Assembly: GCA_031371195.1 (NCBI GenBank)
Contig: JANMJD010000026.1
Coordinates: 1-19,034 of the forward strand
Reading direction: 5' to 3'
Source of the DNA: JANMJD01 sp031371195
GTDB taxonomy: Bacteria; Actinomycetota; Acidimicrobiia; Acidimicrobiales; Ilumatobacteraceae
DNA length: 19,034 nucleotides
Shown: one piece after another, positions 7,935 through 15,529 of the stretch
How the letters are laid out: every line of letters starts with the position of its first letter
Position numbering within the stretch: position 1 is the first letter of the stretch
Position numbers and translations under genes: made by a program
The notes under the pieces: model-generated
Seen by the model: the letters and a program-made list of their open reading frames with translations, nothing else
What the model was told of the DNA's origin: nothing
Databases searched by the model: none

Positions 7935-9113
7935 ATGAGCAACGTGGTCATCGTCGACGCCGTCCGTACACCCATTGGCCGCCGCAACGGCGGCTTGGCC
8001 GGCGTCCATCCGGCCGATCTGCTCGGCCGGGTGCAACGGGCGCTCGTCGAACGGTCGGGGGTCGACCCGGCAGTCATCGATCAGGTCGTGGGCGGCTGTG
8101 TCAGCCAGATCGGCGAGCAGAGCTTCAACATCACCCGAACGGCCTGGCTGGCGGCCGGGCTGCCGTTGGGCACGGCGGCGACCACCGTCGACACCCAATG
8201 CGGCTCGTCGCAGCAGGCCACCAATCTGGCCGCCAGCCTGGTCGGATCCGGCGCCGTCGACGTGGCCATGGCGTGCGGCGTCGAGGTCATGAGCCGGGTA
8301 CCGATCGGGTCGAACTCGTCCAAGAAGCTGGGCTACGGCGTCCCGATCCCCAAGCCGTACTTCGCCGAGTACGAGATGACCTCGCAGTTCGAGGGGGCCG
8401 AGCGCATCGCCGACAAGTGGGGCATCACCCGTGACGACGCCGATCGGTTCGGCCTCGCCTCCCAGGAGCGCGCCGCGCGCGCCTGGGCCGAGGACCGCTT
8501 CGCCGGACAGTGGATCGCCATCGAAGCTCCCGATCTCGACGAGGACGGGAAACCGAGCGGCACGACGCACGCCGTGACACGTGACGAGGGACTCCGCGAC
8601 TCATCATTGGAGAAACTGGCGACACTGAAGCCAGTCGCCCGTGAGGACGGCGTGCACACGGCAGGAAACTCGTCGCAGATCTCCGATGGAGCAGCGGCGG
8701 TGTTGATGATGACCGAGGAACGTGCGGCCGCACTCGGACTCACCCCACTGGCCCGCATCGTCGACACCTGCCTCGTCGGGGTCGACCCGGTGCTGATGCT
8801 CACCGGGCCGATCGATGCCACGCAGCGCCTCCTCGCCCGCAACGGCCTGGCGATCGACGACATCGACAATTTCGAGATCAACGAGGCCTTCGCCTCGGTC
8901 GTGCTCGCCTGGGCCAAAGAGGTCGGCGCCGATCTCGAACGGACGAACTCGAACGGCGGCGCCATCGCTCTCGGGCACCCGCTCGGGGCAACGGGTGCAT
9001 TCCTGATGACCAAGGCGCTGTACGAATTGGAGCGCACCGGTGGTCGCTACGGTCTCATCTCGATGTGCTGCGGCGGCGGGCTGGGCACGGGCACGCTCAT
9101 CGAGCGGTTCTGA
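7935..9113 (+). CDS. Thiolase family protein (acetyl-CoA acyltransferase)
   Basis: A 392-residue thiolase, the normal length for the family, with all three catalytic signatures: nucleophile C89 in VDTQCGSSQQA, H348 in ALGHPLGATGA, and C378 in SMCCGGGLGTG. The N-terminal VDAVRTPIG and the NEAFA motif are also present. The enzyme catalyses reversible Claisen condensation or thiolysis of acyl-CoA in the cytosol. Whether this one works in beta-oxidation, side-chain (steroid-like) degradation or acetoacetyl-CoA synthesis cannot be told from sequence alone. It is transcribed alone, divergent from nudC, with no coupled hydratase or dehydrogenase. The ATG at 7935 is fixed by the TAGGAT -10 exactly six bases upstream. 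The 3' end faces the LPTTG gene with 21 bp between stop codons. Confidence 0.93.
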   Translation: MSNVVIVDAVRTPIGRRNGGLAGVHPADLLGRVQRALVERSGVDPAVIDQVVGGCVSQIGEQSFNITRTAWLAAGLPLGTAATTVDTQCGSSQQATNLAASLVGSGAVDVAMACGVEVMSRVPIGSNSSKKLGYGVPIPKPYFAEYEMTSQFEGAERIADKWGITRDDADRFGLASQERAARAWAEDRFAGQWIAIEAPDLDEDGKPSGTTHAVTRDEGLRDSSLEKLATLKPVAREDGVHTAGNSSQISDGAAAVLMMTEERAAALGLTPLARIVDTCLVGVDPVLMLTGPIDATQRLLARNGLAIDDIDNFEINEAFASVVLAWAKEVGADLERTNSNGGAIALGHPLGATGAFLMTKALYELERTGGRYGLISMCCGGGLGTGTLIERF

Positions 9114-9134
9114 GCCGCCGGGAGGCGACGCCGA

Positions 9135-9452
9135 TCAGGCGGCGACGGGGCGACGCCGACGGACTGCGACGACGGCGGTCATACCGGCGACCATCGTCAG
9201 CGCGCCGATCTGGAGTGCCACGCCGGTGTTGCTCCCGGTCGTCGGCAGCGCTCCAGCGGGAGCGTTCGACTTCACTGCGGTGATGGGCTCGGTCACCTCG
9301 GGGGTCGGTGTACGATCAGCGGGCTCAGGGTCGCTGGGAGTGGCAATCGTGGTGTCGGGAGGGTAAACGCCGGCAAAAGCTCCCGGCGTCGCAGAGCCCA
9401 ACCCACCGATCGCCGCCAGCGCTACCGCGCCAGTAAAAAATGCCTTCTTCAT
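9135..9452 (-). CDS. Small LPXTG-type cell-wall-anchored protein
   Basis: A 105-residue exported protein. It has a signal peptide (MKKAFFTGAVALAAIGG, cleavage probably after GAFA), a short Pro/Thr/Glu-rich low-complexity linker of about 40 residues, then a sorting signal: LPTTG, a hydrophobic helix (ALQIGALTMVAGMTAVVAV) and a basic tail RRRR. This is the complete layout for sortase-mediated attachment to peptidoglycan, but there is almost no mature domain, so it may act as a spacer, cap or decoy surface peptide. The ATG at 9452 has GGAGGA eight bases upstream, making this one of the few leadered genes here. No sortase gene is in the window. It is divergent from the DUF4012 membrane protein. 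Confidence 0.87.
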   Translation of the reverse strand: MKKAFFTGAVALAAIGGLGSATPGAFAGVYPPDTTIATPSDPEPADRTPTPEVTEPITAVKSNAPAGALPTTGSNTGVALQIGALTMVAGMTAVVAVRRRRPVAA

Positions 9453-9460
9453 GTGAACTT

Positions 9461-9466
9461 TCCTCC
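9461..9466 (-). promoter_or_regulatory. Ribosome binding site GGAGGA for the LPTTG gene
   Basis: GGAGGA on the minus strand with an 8-nt spacer to ATG 9452. It is near-consensus and contrasts with the leaderless neighbours, suggesting efficient translation. Confidence 0.75.
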
Positions 9467-9493
9467 GCCTGACAGCACTTGAACCTCACTGCG

Positions 9494-9499
9494 AGTGTA
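9494..9499 (-). promoter_or_regulatory. Probable -10 (TACACT) for the LPTTG gene
   Basis: TACACT fits TAnnnT and would start a transcript about 35 nt upstream of ATG 9452, including the GGAGGA site. No clear -35 at the expected distance. Confidence 0.45.
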
Positions 9500-9522
9500 C
9501 CGACGTGCCCATTCACTCACCA

Positions 9523-9528
9523 TAGACT
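9523..9528 (+). promoter_or_regulatory. Possible -10 (TAGACT) for the DUF4012 gene
   Basis: TAGACT is the best -10 match in the divergent region for rightward transcription. It implies a transcript start near 9535 and therefore favours translation from GTG 9549 over GTG 9495. Confidence 0.35.
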
Positions 9529-9548
9529 CATCGGACTATGCGCAATTG

Positions 9549-11903
9549 GTGGCTAAACAACTCTTGACCCACCCAACATCGCCACGGAATGTAGTTCACC
9601 CGACCGTGATAGGGATCGCTGCCATTGCGGCAGTGGTCGCCATCGCCGGCCCTGGCGCGCCCACGGGTCAAGCGGTCGTCGATGCCGTGCTGCGCAGCTT
9701 CATGGCGGCATTCGTCACGTGGACCGCCTCGACCGCGCCGGGACCCGTGGTCAGCGCCGCGGTCGGCGCCATCGCCGTGGCCGGCATGGGGCGAGCCCCG
9801 TTGGGAATCGCCCTGCTCGGCGCCGCCGGCGCCCTGTCCATCGCCGAGTTGCGCCAACTGAGCCAGCGCCCGGTATTCGCCGCCGGCGTCGCCGCGATCG
9901 GCGTGATCGGTGGCTTGCACCTTCCCAATTTCGTGGTGTTCGGCGGGTCGGCGCTGGTCACCGGCATCGCATCGATCGCCATCGTCGCCGCCGGGCTGCA
10001 CGGCCAGTCGCCCGTTGTGCGGCGCCGAGTCCGACGTGTCGCCGTCGGCGTCGCCGCAGCAGCGGGGGTCGCAGCGTTGGGCAGCGGCATCAGCTTCATG
10101 GCGGCGATCGGCCACGCCGGGGACGCGCAGCGCCATCTGCGCGCCGCGCTCGACGCCACCAACGCCGGACGCCTCGACGAAGCCACCGACAAGCTGGCCG
10201 GCGCTCAATCGGCCGTTGCCGCGGCGCGCTCGGCCCTGACGGCTCCCTGGGGATGGCCGGGCCGGCTGCTGCCGGTCGTCGCCCAGCACCGCGAGGTCGC
10301 CGTTCGATTGGCCGGCGACGCCGACGCCACCGTCTCGATCGCGCTCGACGCCGCCCGTTCCGCCGACGTCAGCCAGTTGAAGGTCACCGACGGTCGCGCC
10401 AACGTCGAGAAGATCTCGGCTCTCCTCGAGCCGCTGACCACGCTCGGGTCGTCGTTGACCGACCTGCGCACGAAGCTCGCCGTGCCGCGATCGGGCTGGA
10501 TCGTCGCTCCGCTCGGCGACCGGATCGACGGCTCCGACGACGACCTCGCAACGGCCCAGGTGCAACTCGCCAACCTCACCGAGGCGGTTCGGCTCGCCCC
10601 CGACCTGCTCGGCAGCACCGTCGACCGACGGATGCTGATCGCCTTCCTCACCCCGTCCGAGGCCCGCCCACTTGGCGGCCATATGGCGAACTACGGCGAG
10701 TTGACGATCTCCGACGGACATCTGGAGCTCTCGAACTTCGGCCGGTCCAGCGACCTGATCGCCGCCAGCGCCGATCCGGCCACTCGAGTGATCTCCGGAC
10801 CGGAGTCGTATCTCACCCGGTATGGCCCGTTCGGCGCCGGAGGAATCGGTCAACCGGCCGGGCCGGACTGGTGGCTCGACGTGACCATCTCCCCCGACTT
10901 TCCCAGCGTCGCCCAGGTCATGGCCGAGATGTACACCAAGGCCACCGGCCGGGTGATCGACAACGTGCTCACGATCGATCCTGCCGGCCTGGCCGACCTG
11001 CTCTCGATCACCGGACCGATCGACGCCAAAGGTTTGCCCGAACAGCTCACCGAGGCGAATGTGGTGCAACTCCTCGAACACGATCAGTACGCCCTGTTCG
11101 GGCGCGAGGGCCGCGACGAGCGTGTCGAGTTCCTCGGCGACGCCGGTCGGGCAACGTTCGACGCCCTGATCGGGCGGCGACGGCTCGACCCGGTGGTGTT
11201 GGTCAAGCATCTCGCCCCGGCGGTCGCCGCCAACCACGTGATGCTGTGGTCGGCACACCCCGACGAACAGGCCCTGTTCGCCAAGCTCCACGCCACTGGT
11301 GACTTCACCCGCCCCGACCCCGGGGCCGATGCACTCGCCGTCACCTCGTTGAACTCGAGTGCGAACAAGACCGACGCATTCCTCACCCGCAACATCCGCT
11401 ACGACGCGATCGTCGACGATGTCACCGGGGCTGTGACCGGCACGGTCACCGTCACGCTGTACAACGCCGCGCCGGCCGACGGGCTGCCATTTCATGTGAT
11501 CGGCAACTCGGTCAACGAGCCGCTCGGCTCCAACCGCACCTACCTGACGCTGTATCGGGGTGACGGCGAAGTGATGTCCCTCAACGTCGACGGTCACACG
11601 GTCACGCCGGCTACCGGCACCGAACTCGGCTGGAACTACGCCGAGTACCGCCGCACCGTGCCGGCGGGTGCCACGGCGATCTTCCGCTACGACGTCACCG
11701 GATCGGTGGATCCGAGCGAGCCCTATCGACTGTGGTTCCGCAACCAGCCGACCGCCAATCCCGAACAGCTGACCGTCTCGGTCCACCTGGCCTCGGGGGC
11801 CTTGGTCGCCTCGTACGACGGCATCATCGACCGCAGCAGAATGATCTCGGGTGTTGTCGAGCCTCGGCCGCTCGATGCGTCGGTGACGCAACCAACGGGC
11901 TAG
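9549..11903 (+). CDS. DUF4012 domain-containing membrane protein
   Basis: About 784 residues. The N-terminal third is very hydrophobic with six or seven likely membrane helices (for example IGIAAIAAVVAIAG, VVSAAVGAIAVAGM, VFAAGVAAIGVIGG, VAVGVAAAAGVAALG). It is followed by an Ala-rich helical segment (LRAALDATNAGRLDEATDKL) and a large extracytoplasmic region. That region has the DUF4012 pattern: RRMLIAFLTPSEARPLGGHM, then SPDFPSVAQVMAEMY, then DNVLTIDPAGLADLL..TGPI. DUF4012 proteins are of unknown function and often sit near surface-polysaccharide or envelope genes. The start is uncertain. GTG 9549 fits the TAGACT -10; GTG 9495 lies inside the opposing promoter; GTG 9606 would still keep the first helix. 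No Shine-Dalgarno is evident. It is divergent from the LPTTG gene, so both may be envelope functions. Confidence 0.83.
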   Translation: MAKQLLTHPTSPRNVVHPTVIGIAAIAAVVAIAGPGAPTGQAVVDAVLRSFMAAFVTWTASTAPGPVVSAAVGAIAVAGMGRAPLGIALLGAAGALSIAELRQLSQRPVFAAGVAAIGVIGGLHLPNFVVFGGSALVTGIASIAIVAAGLHGQSPVVRRRVRRVAVGVAAAAGVAALGSGISFMAAIGHAGDAQRHLRAALDATNAGRLDEATDKLAGAQSAVAAARSALTAPWGWPGRLLPVVAQHREVAVRLAGDADATVSIALDAARSADVSQLKVTDGRANVEKISALLEPLTTLGSSLTDLRTKLAVPRSGWIVAPLGDRIDGSDDDLATAQVQLANLTEAVRLAPDLLGSTVDRRMLIAFLTPSEARPLGGHMANYGELTISDGHLELSNFGRSSDLIAASADPATRVISGPESYLTRYGPFGAGGIGQPAGPDWWLDVTISPDFPSVAQVMAEMYTKATGRVIDNVLTIDPAGLADLLSITGPIDAKGLPEQLTEANVVQLLEHDQYALFGREGRDERVEFLGDAGRATFDALIGRRRLDPVVLVKHLAPAVAANHVMLWSAHPDEQALFAKLHATGDFTRPDPGADALAVTSLNSSANKTDAFLTRNIRYDAIVDDVTGAVTGTVTVTLYNAAPADGLPFHVIGNSVNEPLGSNRTYLTLYRGDGEVMSLNVDGHTVTPATGTELGWNYAEYRRTVPAGATAIFRYDVTGSVDPSEPYRLWFRNQPTANPEQLTVSVHLASGALVASYDGIIDRSRMISGVVEPRPLDASVTQPTG

Positions 11904-11924
11904 CGCTCCCTAAGCTCCCCCGGT

Positions 11925-12983
11925 TCAGCGCCCGGGCTCGGCGCCGAGTTCGGCGCTCCTGGCGATCGAATGGCGATCGGCGGTCAGCACCCCCCGATCG
12001 GTGATCAACGATGTGACGAACCGGGCCGGCGTGACGTCGAAGCCCCAGTTGGGCGCCGGGCTGGTCGCCGGGGCGATCGGCGACCCGGCGAACACCAGCA
12101 CCTCGTCGGCCGACCGCTCCTCGATCGGGATCGAGCCGCCGTCGGGGGCAGCGAGATCGACGGTCGACCACGGGGCGGCAACGTAGAACGGCACGTCGTA
12201 CACCGCTGCGGCATACGCCTTGAGCGAGGTTCCCACCTTGTTCGCCACGTCGCCATTGGCGGCGATCCGGTCGGCACCGACGATCACCACGTCGACCATG
12301 CCGGTGGCCAACAGATGCCCGGCGGCATTGTCGACCACGATGGTATGGTCGACGCCGGCCCGTCCCAGCTCCCACGCGGTCAGGGCTGCACCCTGATTGC
12401 GTGGCCGTGTCTCGCTGACCCACACATGGACTGGGATTCCGGCCCGATGAGCGACGTAGACCGGCGCCGTGGCCGTCCCCCACTCGACGGTGGCCAGCCG
12501 GCCGGCGTTGCAATGGGTCATCACCTGTACGGGACGTCCGTGGGCACGATGGACCGCGGCCAGCAGCGCCGCGCCGTGATCACCGATCGCTCGGCAGGCG
12601 GCGACGTCGTCGTCGGCCATCCTTTCGGCGATCGACCGGGCGGCAGCTCCACGGTCGGACGCGTCCATCGCCAACAGCTCGCTCGTCGCCCGATCGAGCG
12701 CCCACTGCAGGTTCACCGCCGTCGGGCGTGTCGCACCGAGCAGCCGCGCCGCCGTCGCCAACCCCTCGTCGGACGGATCGGCGGCGGCCGCCAGGGCCAT
12801 GCCATAGGCGGCTGCCACACCGATCAATGGCGCGCCGCGCACGGTCATCGCCGAGATCCCCTCGACGGCGTCATCGACGGTGAACCATTGGTCGACCACC
12901 AGATCATGGGGCAGGCGACGCTGGTCGATGACGGCCGCCGACTCGCCCTGCCACCAGATCGTGCGTATCGGGGTGTCTTCCAC
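11925..12983 (-). CDS. mtnA: S-methyl-5-thioribose-1-phosphate isomerase
   Basis: 352 residues, normal for MtnA, which converts methylthioribose-1-phosphate to methylthioribulose-1-phosphate in methionine salvage; relatives also act on 5-deoxyribose phosphate. Diagnostic segments appear in order: MTVRGAPLIGVAAAYG (46-61), MTHCNAGRLAT with catalytic C158, ETRPRNQGAALTAWEL (191-206), NAAGHLL, VGADRIAANGDVANKVGT with catalytic D238, and FDVTPARFVT near the C-terminus. All key residues are present. The start is GTG 12983, eight bases after a TACAGT -10; the open frame extends upstream but without homologous sequence. No other methionine-salvage genes are in the window, so the pathway is either completed elsewhere or this enzyme serves another pentose phosphate. 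The stop lies 21 bp from the convergent DUF4012 stop. Confidence 0.94.
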   Translation of the reverse strand: MEDTPIRTIWWQGESAAVIDQRRLPHDLVVDQWFTVDDAVEGISAMTVRGAPLIGVAAAYGMALAAAADPSDEGLATAARLLGATRPTAVNLQWALDRATSELLAMDASDRGAAARSIAERMADDDVAACRAIGDHGAALLAAVHRAHGRPVQVMTHCNAGRLATVEWGTATAPVYVAHRAGIPVHVWVSETRPRNQGAALTAWELGRAGVDHTIVVDNAAGHLLATGMVDVVIVGADRIAANGDVANKVGTSLKAYAAAVYDVPFYVAAPWSTVDLAAPDGGSIPIEERSADEVLVFAGSPIAPATSPAPNWGFDVTPARFVTSLITDRGVLTADRHSIARSAELGAEPGR

Positions 12984-12991
12984 GGGCAATG

Positions 12992-12997
12992 ACTGTA
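12992..12997 (-). promoter_or_regulatory. -10 hexamer TACAGT for mtnA
   Basis: TACAGT on the minus strand with an 8-nt spacer to GTG 12983. It shares TA (12996-12997) with the opposite-strand hexamer, as at the nudC/thiolase pair. Confidence 0.5.
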
Positions 12998-13001
12998 GAA
13001 C
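12996..13001 (+). promoter_or_regulatory. Weak -10 hexamer TAGAAC for the nuclease gene
   Basis: TAGAAC, then 6 nt, then GTG 13008. The last base departs from TAnnnT, but position and overlap with the mtnA -10 match the other divergent pair in this window. Confidence 0.4.
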
Positions 13002-13007
13002 GGTGCC

Positions 13008-13535
13008 GTGCAATGGCGGATCCCCGTGATCCTCGGCCTGATGGCCCTCATATCGTGCGGCGGCAAGACCGGCTCCACCTCTGCGTCGTCGGCTTCGTCG
13101 TCCACTTCCCCGGCCTCGCTGGCGGCCAACGCGACCATGATGCGCACCGTGGACGGAGACACGATCGACGTCAAGATCGGCGACAGCGAGCAACGGGTCC
13201 GGCTGATCGGGGTGAACACGCCCGAGTCGGTGAAGCGGAACTCACCGGTCGAGTGCTTCGGCCACGAGGCGTCGGCCTTCACCGGAAGCCTGTTGACCGA
13301 AGGGGTCCAACTGCATCTCGAACGAGACGTCGAAGCCCGAGATGTCTACGGTCGTCTGCTCGCCTATGTGTACCGGCTCCCCGACGGCATGTTCGTCAAC
13401 CTGGAGTTGGCCCGCCAGGGGTATGCCCAGACGTTGACGTTCCCCCCGAACGTGGCCCATACCGACGAGTTCGTCGAGGCGACACGGCAGGCCGAGGCCG
13501 CCAACCTCGGCCTGTGGGGCGCTTGCGGTGGATAG
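13008..13535 (+). CDS. Thermonuclease-family (SNase-like) lipoprotein
   Basis: A 175-residue exported nuclease. Residues 1-17 form a lipoprotein signal ending in ALISC, so C17 should be lipidated and the enzyme held on the outer face of the membrane. A Ser/Thr/Ala-rich linker follows, to about residue 42. The staphylococcal-nuclease OB fold has VDGDTIDV (48-55), RLIGVNTPE with R65 and E73, and VYGRLLAYVY with R116, corresponding to the SNase catalytic Arg/Glu/Arg. The Ca-ligand Asp before TPE is Asn70 here, a common variant in this family. It ends in NLGLWGACGG, also typical. It likely degrades extracellular nucleic acid. The start is GTG 13008, divergent from mtnA with 24 bp between the start codons. 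The stop TAG is reused in the -10 of the next gene. Confidence 0.9.
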   Translation: MQWRIPVILGLMALISCGGKTGSTSASSASSSTSPASLAANATMMRTVDGDTIDVKIGDSEQRVRLIGVNTPESVKRNSPVECFGHEASAFTGSLLTEGVQLHLERDVEARDVYGRLLAYVYRLPDGMFVNLELARQGYAQTLTFPPNVAHTDEFVEATRQAEAANLGLWGACGG

Positions 13536-13538
13536 CGT
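13533..13538 (+). promoter_or_regulatory. -10 hexamer TAGCGT for the deacetylase gene
   Basis: TAGCGT, then 7 nt, then GTG 13546. The hexamer begins with the stop codon TAG of the upstream nuclease gene, so the gene may be read from its own leaderless promoter despite lying 10 bp downstream. Confidence 0.5.
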
Positions 13539-13545
13539 GGTTCGG

Positions 13546-14382
13546 GTGAGCATGCTCAACGAGCGCCTGGGGTACGGGCCCGACGCCAGACTGGTGATCA
13601 TCTCGTGCGATGACCTCGGTTCGTGCCACGCCGCCAATATCGGCGTCTACCAGGCCATACGCGAGGGATTGGCGACGTGCGCCTCGTTGATGGTTCCTGC
13701 CCCTTGGGCTCGCCATGCCGGATCGATGTATTCGGGTGAGGACATCGGGGTCCACCTCACGCTCAACGCCGAGCACCCCCACTACCGCTGGAGCCCGATC
13801 ACCCATGCCCCCTCGCTGCTATCGGGCGAGGGTGGCTTCCCCCGCACCATCGACGACCTGTGGGAGCACGCCGACGCCGACGAGGTGTTCCGCGAGTGCC
13901 GGGCCCAGATCGAGCGGGCGATCGCCTGGGGTTTCGATGTCACCCACCTCGCCCCGCACCTGAGCGCCATCACGCTGCGTCCCGAGTTCTTCGGGGTGTA
14001 TCTCGAACTGGCCGTCGAGTTCAGGCTCCCGATCCGCCTCCCCTCCACGCTGACCGAAGAGATGGCCGGATTCCCGTTCCGACGGCTGGCGGCCGACGAA
14101 GGCGTGCTGTTTCCCGACCACTTCGATCACACCTGGCGGGCCGGCAGCCGCGAGCGCGTCCGTGCGGCGATCGCCGACCTGGCGCCCGGAGTCACCGAGA
14201 TCCACGTGCAGCCGGCGATCGACACGGCCGAGGTACGGGCCCTCAGCGATCAGGCCGAGGGATGGATCGACGACCTCGATCTCATGCTCCACGACACGGT
14301 GTTGCGCGACGCCATCGCCGAGCGCGGTGTCACGCTGATCGGCTATCGCGCCCTACGCGATGCCATGCGCGATTCGGGCTAG
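13546..14382 (+). CDS. YdjC/ChbG-like polysaccharide deacetylase family protein
   Basis: A 278-residue cytosolic protein of the ChbG/HpnK (YdjC) family: metal-dependent deacetylases acting on N-acetylated sugars or oligosaccharides. Seen are the N-terminal strand and acidic pair VIISCDDLG (D22, D23), the metal-binding GVHLTL (H70), and the DVTHLAPHLSAI segment (H134, H138) where the family normally has a HxDSH-type motif. The central Asp is replaced by A136 and the Ser by Pro, so activity or metal geometry may be altered. The rest of the core (PIRLPSTLT; VTEIHVQPAID) matches the fold. The start GTG 13546 lies seven bases after TAGCGT; ATG 13552 is an alternative. Its 3' end overlaps the convergent SCP2-like gene by 30 bp. 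The substrate is unknown. Confidence 0.83.
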   Translation: MSMLNERLGYGPDARLVIISCDDLGSCHAANIGVYQAIREGLATCASLMVPAPWARHAGSMYSGEDIGVHLTLNAEHPHYRWSPITHAPSLLSGEGGFPRTIDDLWEHADADEVFRECRAQIERAIAWGFDVTHLAPHLSAITLRPEFFGVYLELAVEFRLPIRLPSTLTEEMAGFPFRRLAADEGVLFPDHFDHTWRAGSRERVRAAIADLAPGVTEIHVQPAIDTAEVRALSDQAEGWIDDLDLMLHDTVLRDAIAERGVTLIGYRALRDAMRDSG

Positions 14383-14586
14383 GGCGGCGGCGACCTCACC
14401 CGAGGCCAGGGCATCGATCAACGGTCCGGTAGGGCCGGTCGACTTGAGTTTGCCCTGCATGAACGCCACGGTCGGATCCATGGCGACGTCGGCGACACCG
14501 ACGGTGACGATCACCGGGGCATCGTCGGGACCTTCCACCCGCTCGTCCTTCTTGCCCACGACCACGCGGTACTGGAGGGCGGTCAC
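14353..14586 (-). CDS. Mini SCP2 sterol-binding-like protein
   Basis: 77 residues, starting at GTG 14586, which overlaps the mca stop by 4 bp (GTGA) and implies translational coupling. The pattern APVIVTVGVADVAMDPTVAF then MQGKLKSTGPTGPLIDAL resembles the C-terminal half of SCP2-type lipid-carrier domains (DxxVAFMQGxLKxxG). At 77 residues it is shorter than the usual domain of about 100, lacking the first strands, so it may pair with a partner or be a reduced form. There is no signal peptide. Proteins of this kind are numerous in actinobacteria but their ligands are mostly unknown. It shares 30 bp with the 3' end of the deacetylase gene on the other strand. Confidence 0.72.
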   Translation of the reverse strand: MTALQYRVVVGKKDERVEGPDDAPVIVTVGVADVAMDPTVAFMQGKLKSTGPTGPLIDALASGEVAAALARIAHGIA

Positions 14587-15503
14587 AACGGCCGCTCGGA
14601 GGTGACAGCGATGCCGGCGAACAGGTCGGTCTCCAACCCGGCCGTCGGGTCGACGGGCACCGTCGAGCGGGCGAGCACCCAGTCCTCCCATGGATAGACC
14701 TCGACCAGTTCGTCATCGGACAGACCGAACCACCATGGCTCGGCGGGATCGACCTGGGTGGCGTGTGCCCGCAATGCCCCCGACCGTGCCCACAGATAGC
14801 CGCCGATATCGATACGCGTAGTGATCCGGCCGTCGTTGTCGGTGCGATTGAGCCAGTTCTCGTCGTACGGCGACTCGCCACGCAACCGCAGCATCGCCTC
14901 ATGGACGGCGACAAGCCGCGACTTCGACCACAGGGTGTAATACAGCTTCGATGGCTGCCAGGGCTCGGTCCCCGGATACCACGTGGCATCAGCGGCCCGA
15001 TCGAAGGCCAATACCGAGATCTCGTGGACCCGCACGTGATCGGGATGCGGGTAGCCGCTGTGATCGTCGCCGTAGGTGATGATCACCTGCGGACGCTCCC
15101 GGCGGATTACCTCGACGAACCGACCGACGGCGTCGTCGAGATCGGCGGCGTGGAACGACTCGGGATGCGAATTGGCCGGCGAGTCCTTCATACCGGAGTC
15201 GCGGTAGCCGAGCATCACGACCTCGTCGAAGCCGATGACCTCGGCCGACCGGGTCAGCTCCGTCGGGCGGAGTTCGGCGAGCAGCGCCCGCTCACCGTCG
15301 GCATCGAGGCCGTGAAACGGCTGGCCGGGCTCACGCAGGGCCGGGTTCTGCAGGTCGCCCTCTTCTCCGCCGGTGCAACAGACGAGCACGGTGCGAACAC
15401 CGCGGTCGTGATACAGCGCCAGAGTTGGCGCCCCCTTGGAGGCTTCATCGTCAGGATGAGCGTGGATCGTCAGCAGGCATAGCGGCATATCTACAAGCGA
15501 CAT
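14583..15503 (-). CDS. mca: Mycothiol S-conjugate amidase (LmbE family)
   Basis: 306 residues of the LmbE/PIG-L zinc deacetylase family. AHPDDEASKG (H16, D18, D19) and GYPHPDHVR (H143, H146) supply the zinc ligands and catalytic Asp/His. GGEEGDLQNP, SKLYY, ALRAHATQVDP and ETDLFAGI are features I associate with Mca over the shorter MshB. Mca cleaves mycothiol S-conjugates to a mercapturic acid and GlcN-Ins in the cytosol, detoxifying electrophiles and antibiotics. This implies the organism makes mycothiol. The start ATG 15503 lies eight bases after a TAGCGT -10; ATG 15488 is a possible shorter start. It is followed by the coupled SCP2-like gene and is divergent from the PEBP lipoprotein. Distinction from MshB rests on remembered motifs. 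Confidence 0.87.
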   Translation of the reverse strand: MSLVDMPLCLLTIHAHPDDEASKGAPTLALYHDRGVRTVLVCCTGGEEGDLQNPALREPGQPFHGLDADGERALLAELRPTELTRSAEVIGFDEVVMLGYRDSGMKDSPANSHPESFHAADLDDAVGRFVEVIRRERPQVIITYGDDHSGYPHPDHVRVHEISVLAFDRAADATWYPGTEPWQPSKLYYTLWSKSRLVAVHEAMLRLRGESPYDENWLNRTDNDGRITTRIDIGGYLWARSGALRAHATQVDPAEPWWFGLSDDELVEVYPWEDWVLARSTVPVDPTAGLETDLFAGIAVTSERPL

Positions 15504-15511
15504 CGCCCGCG

Positions 15512-15517
15512 ACGCTA
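15512..15517 (-). promoter_or_regulatory. -10 hexamer TAGCGT for mca
   Basis: TAGCGT on the minus strand with an 8-nt spacer to ATG 15503. It is identical in sequence to the -10 of the deacetylase gene at 13533. Confidence 0.45.
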
Positions 15518-15529
15518 CCGGCCAACGCC

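Noticed and set aside
9495..9548. DUF4012 start at GTG 9495
   Set aside because: This codon lies in the -10 of the opposing LPTTG gene and upstream of the best rightward -10 (TAGACT). GTG 9549 is preferred, though not proven.
9528..11891. A 787-residue open frame on the minus strand
   Set aside because: It is the antisense shadow of the DUF4012 gene: low-complexity Gly/Arg/Asp/Val composition, no recognisable domain, and no ribosome site or TAnnnT hexamer in position.
11941..11956. GCGCCG-AGTT-CGGCGC hairpin as a terminator between the DUF4012 gene and mtnA
   Set aside because: It has a good six-pair stem but no T-run on either strand and lies inside the mtnA coding end. GC-rich coding sequence gives such palindromes often.
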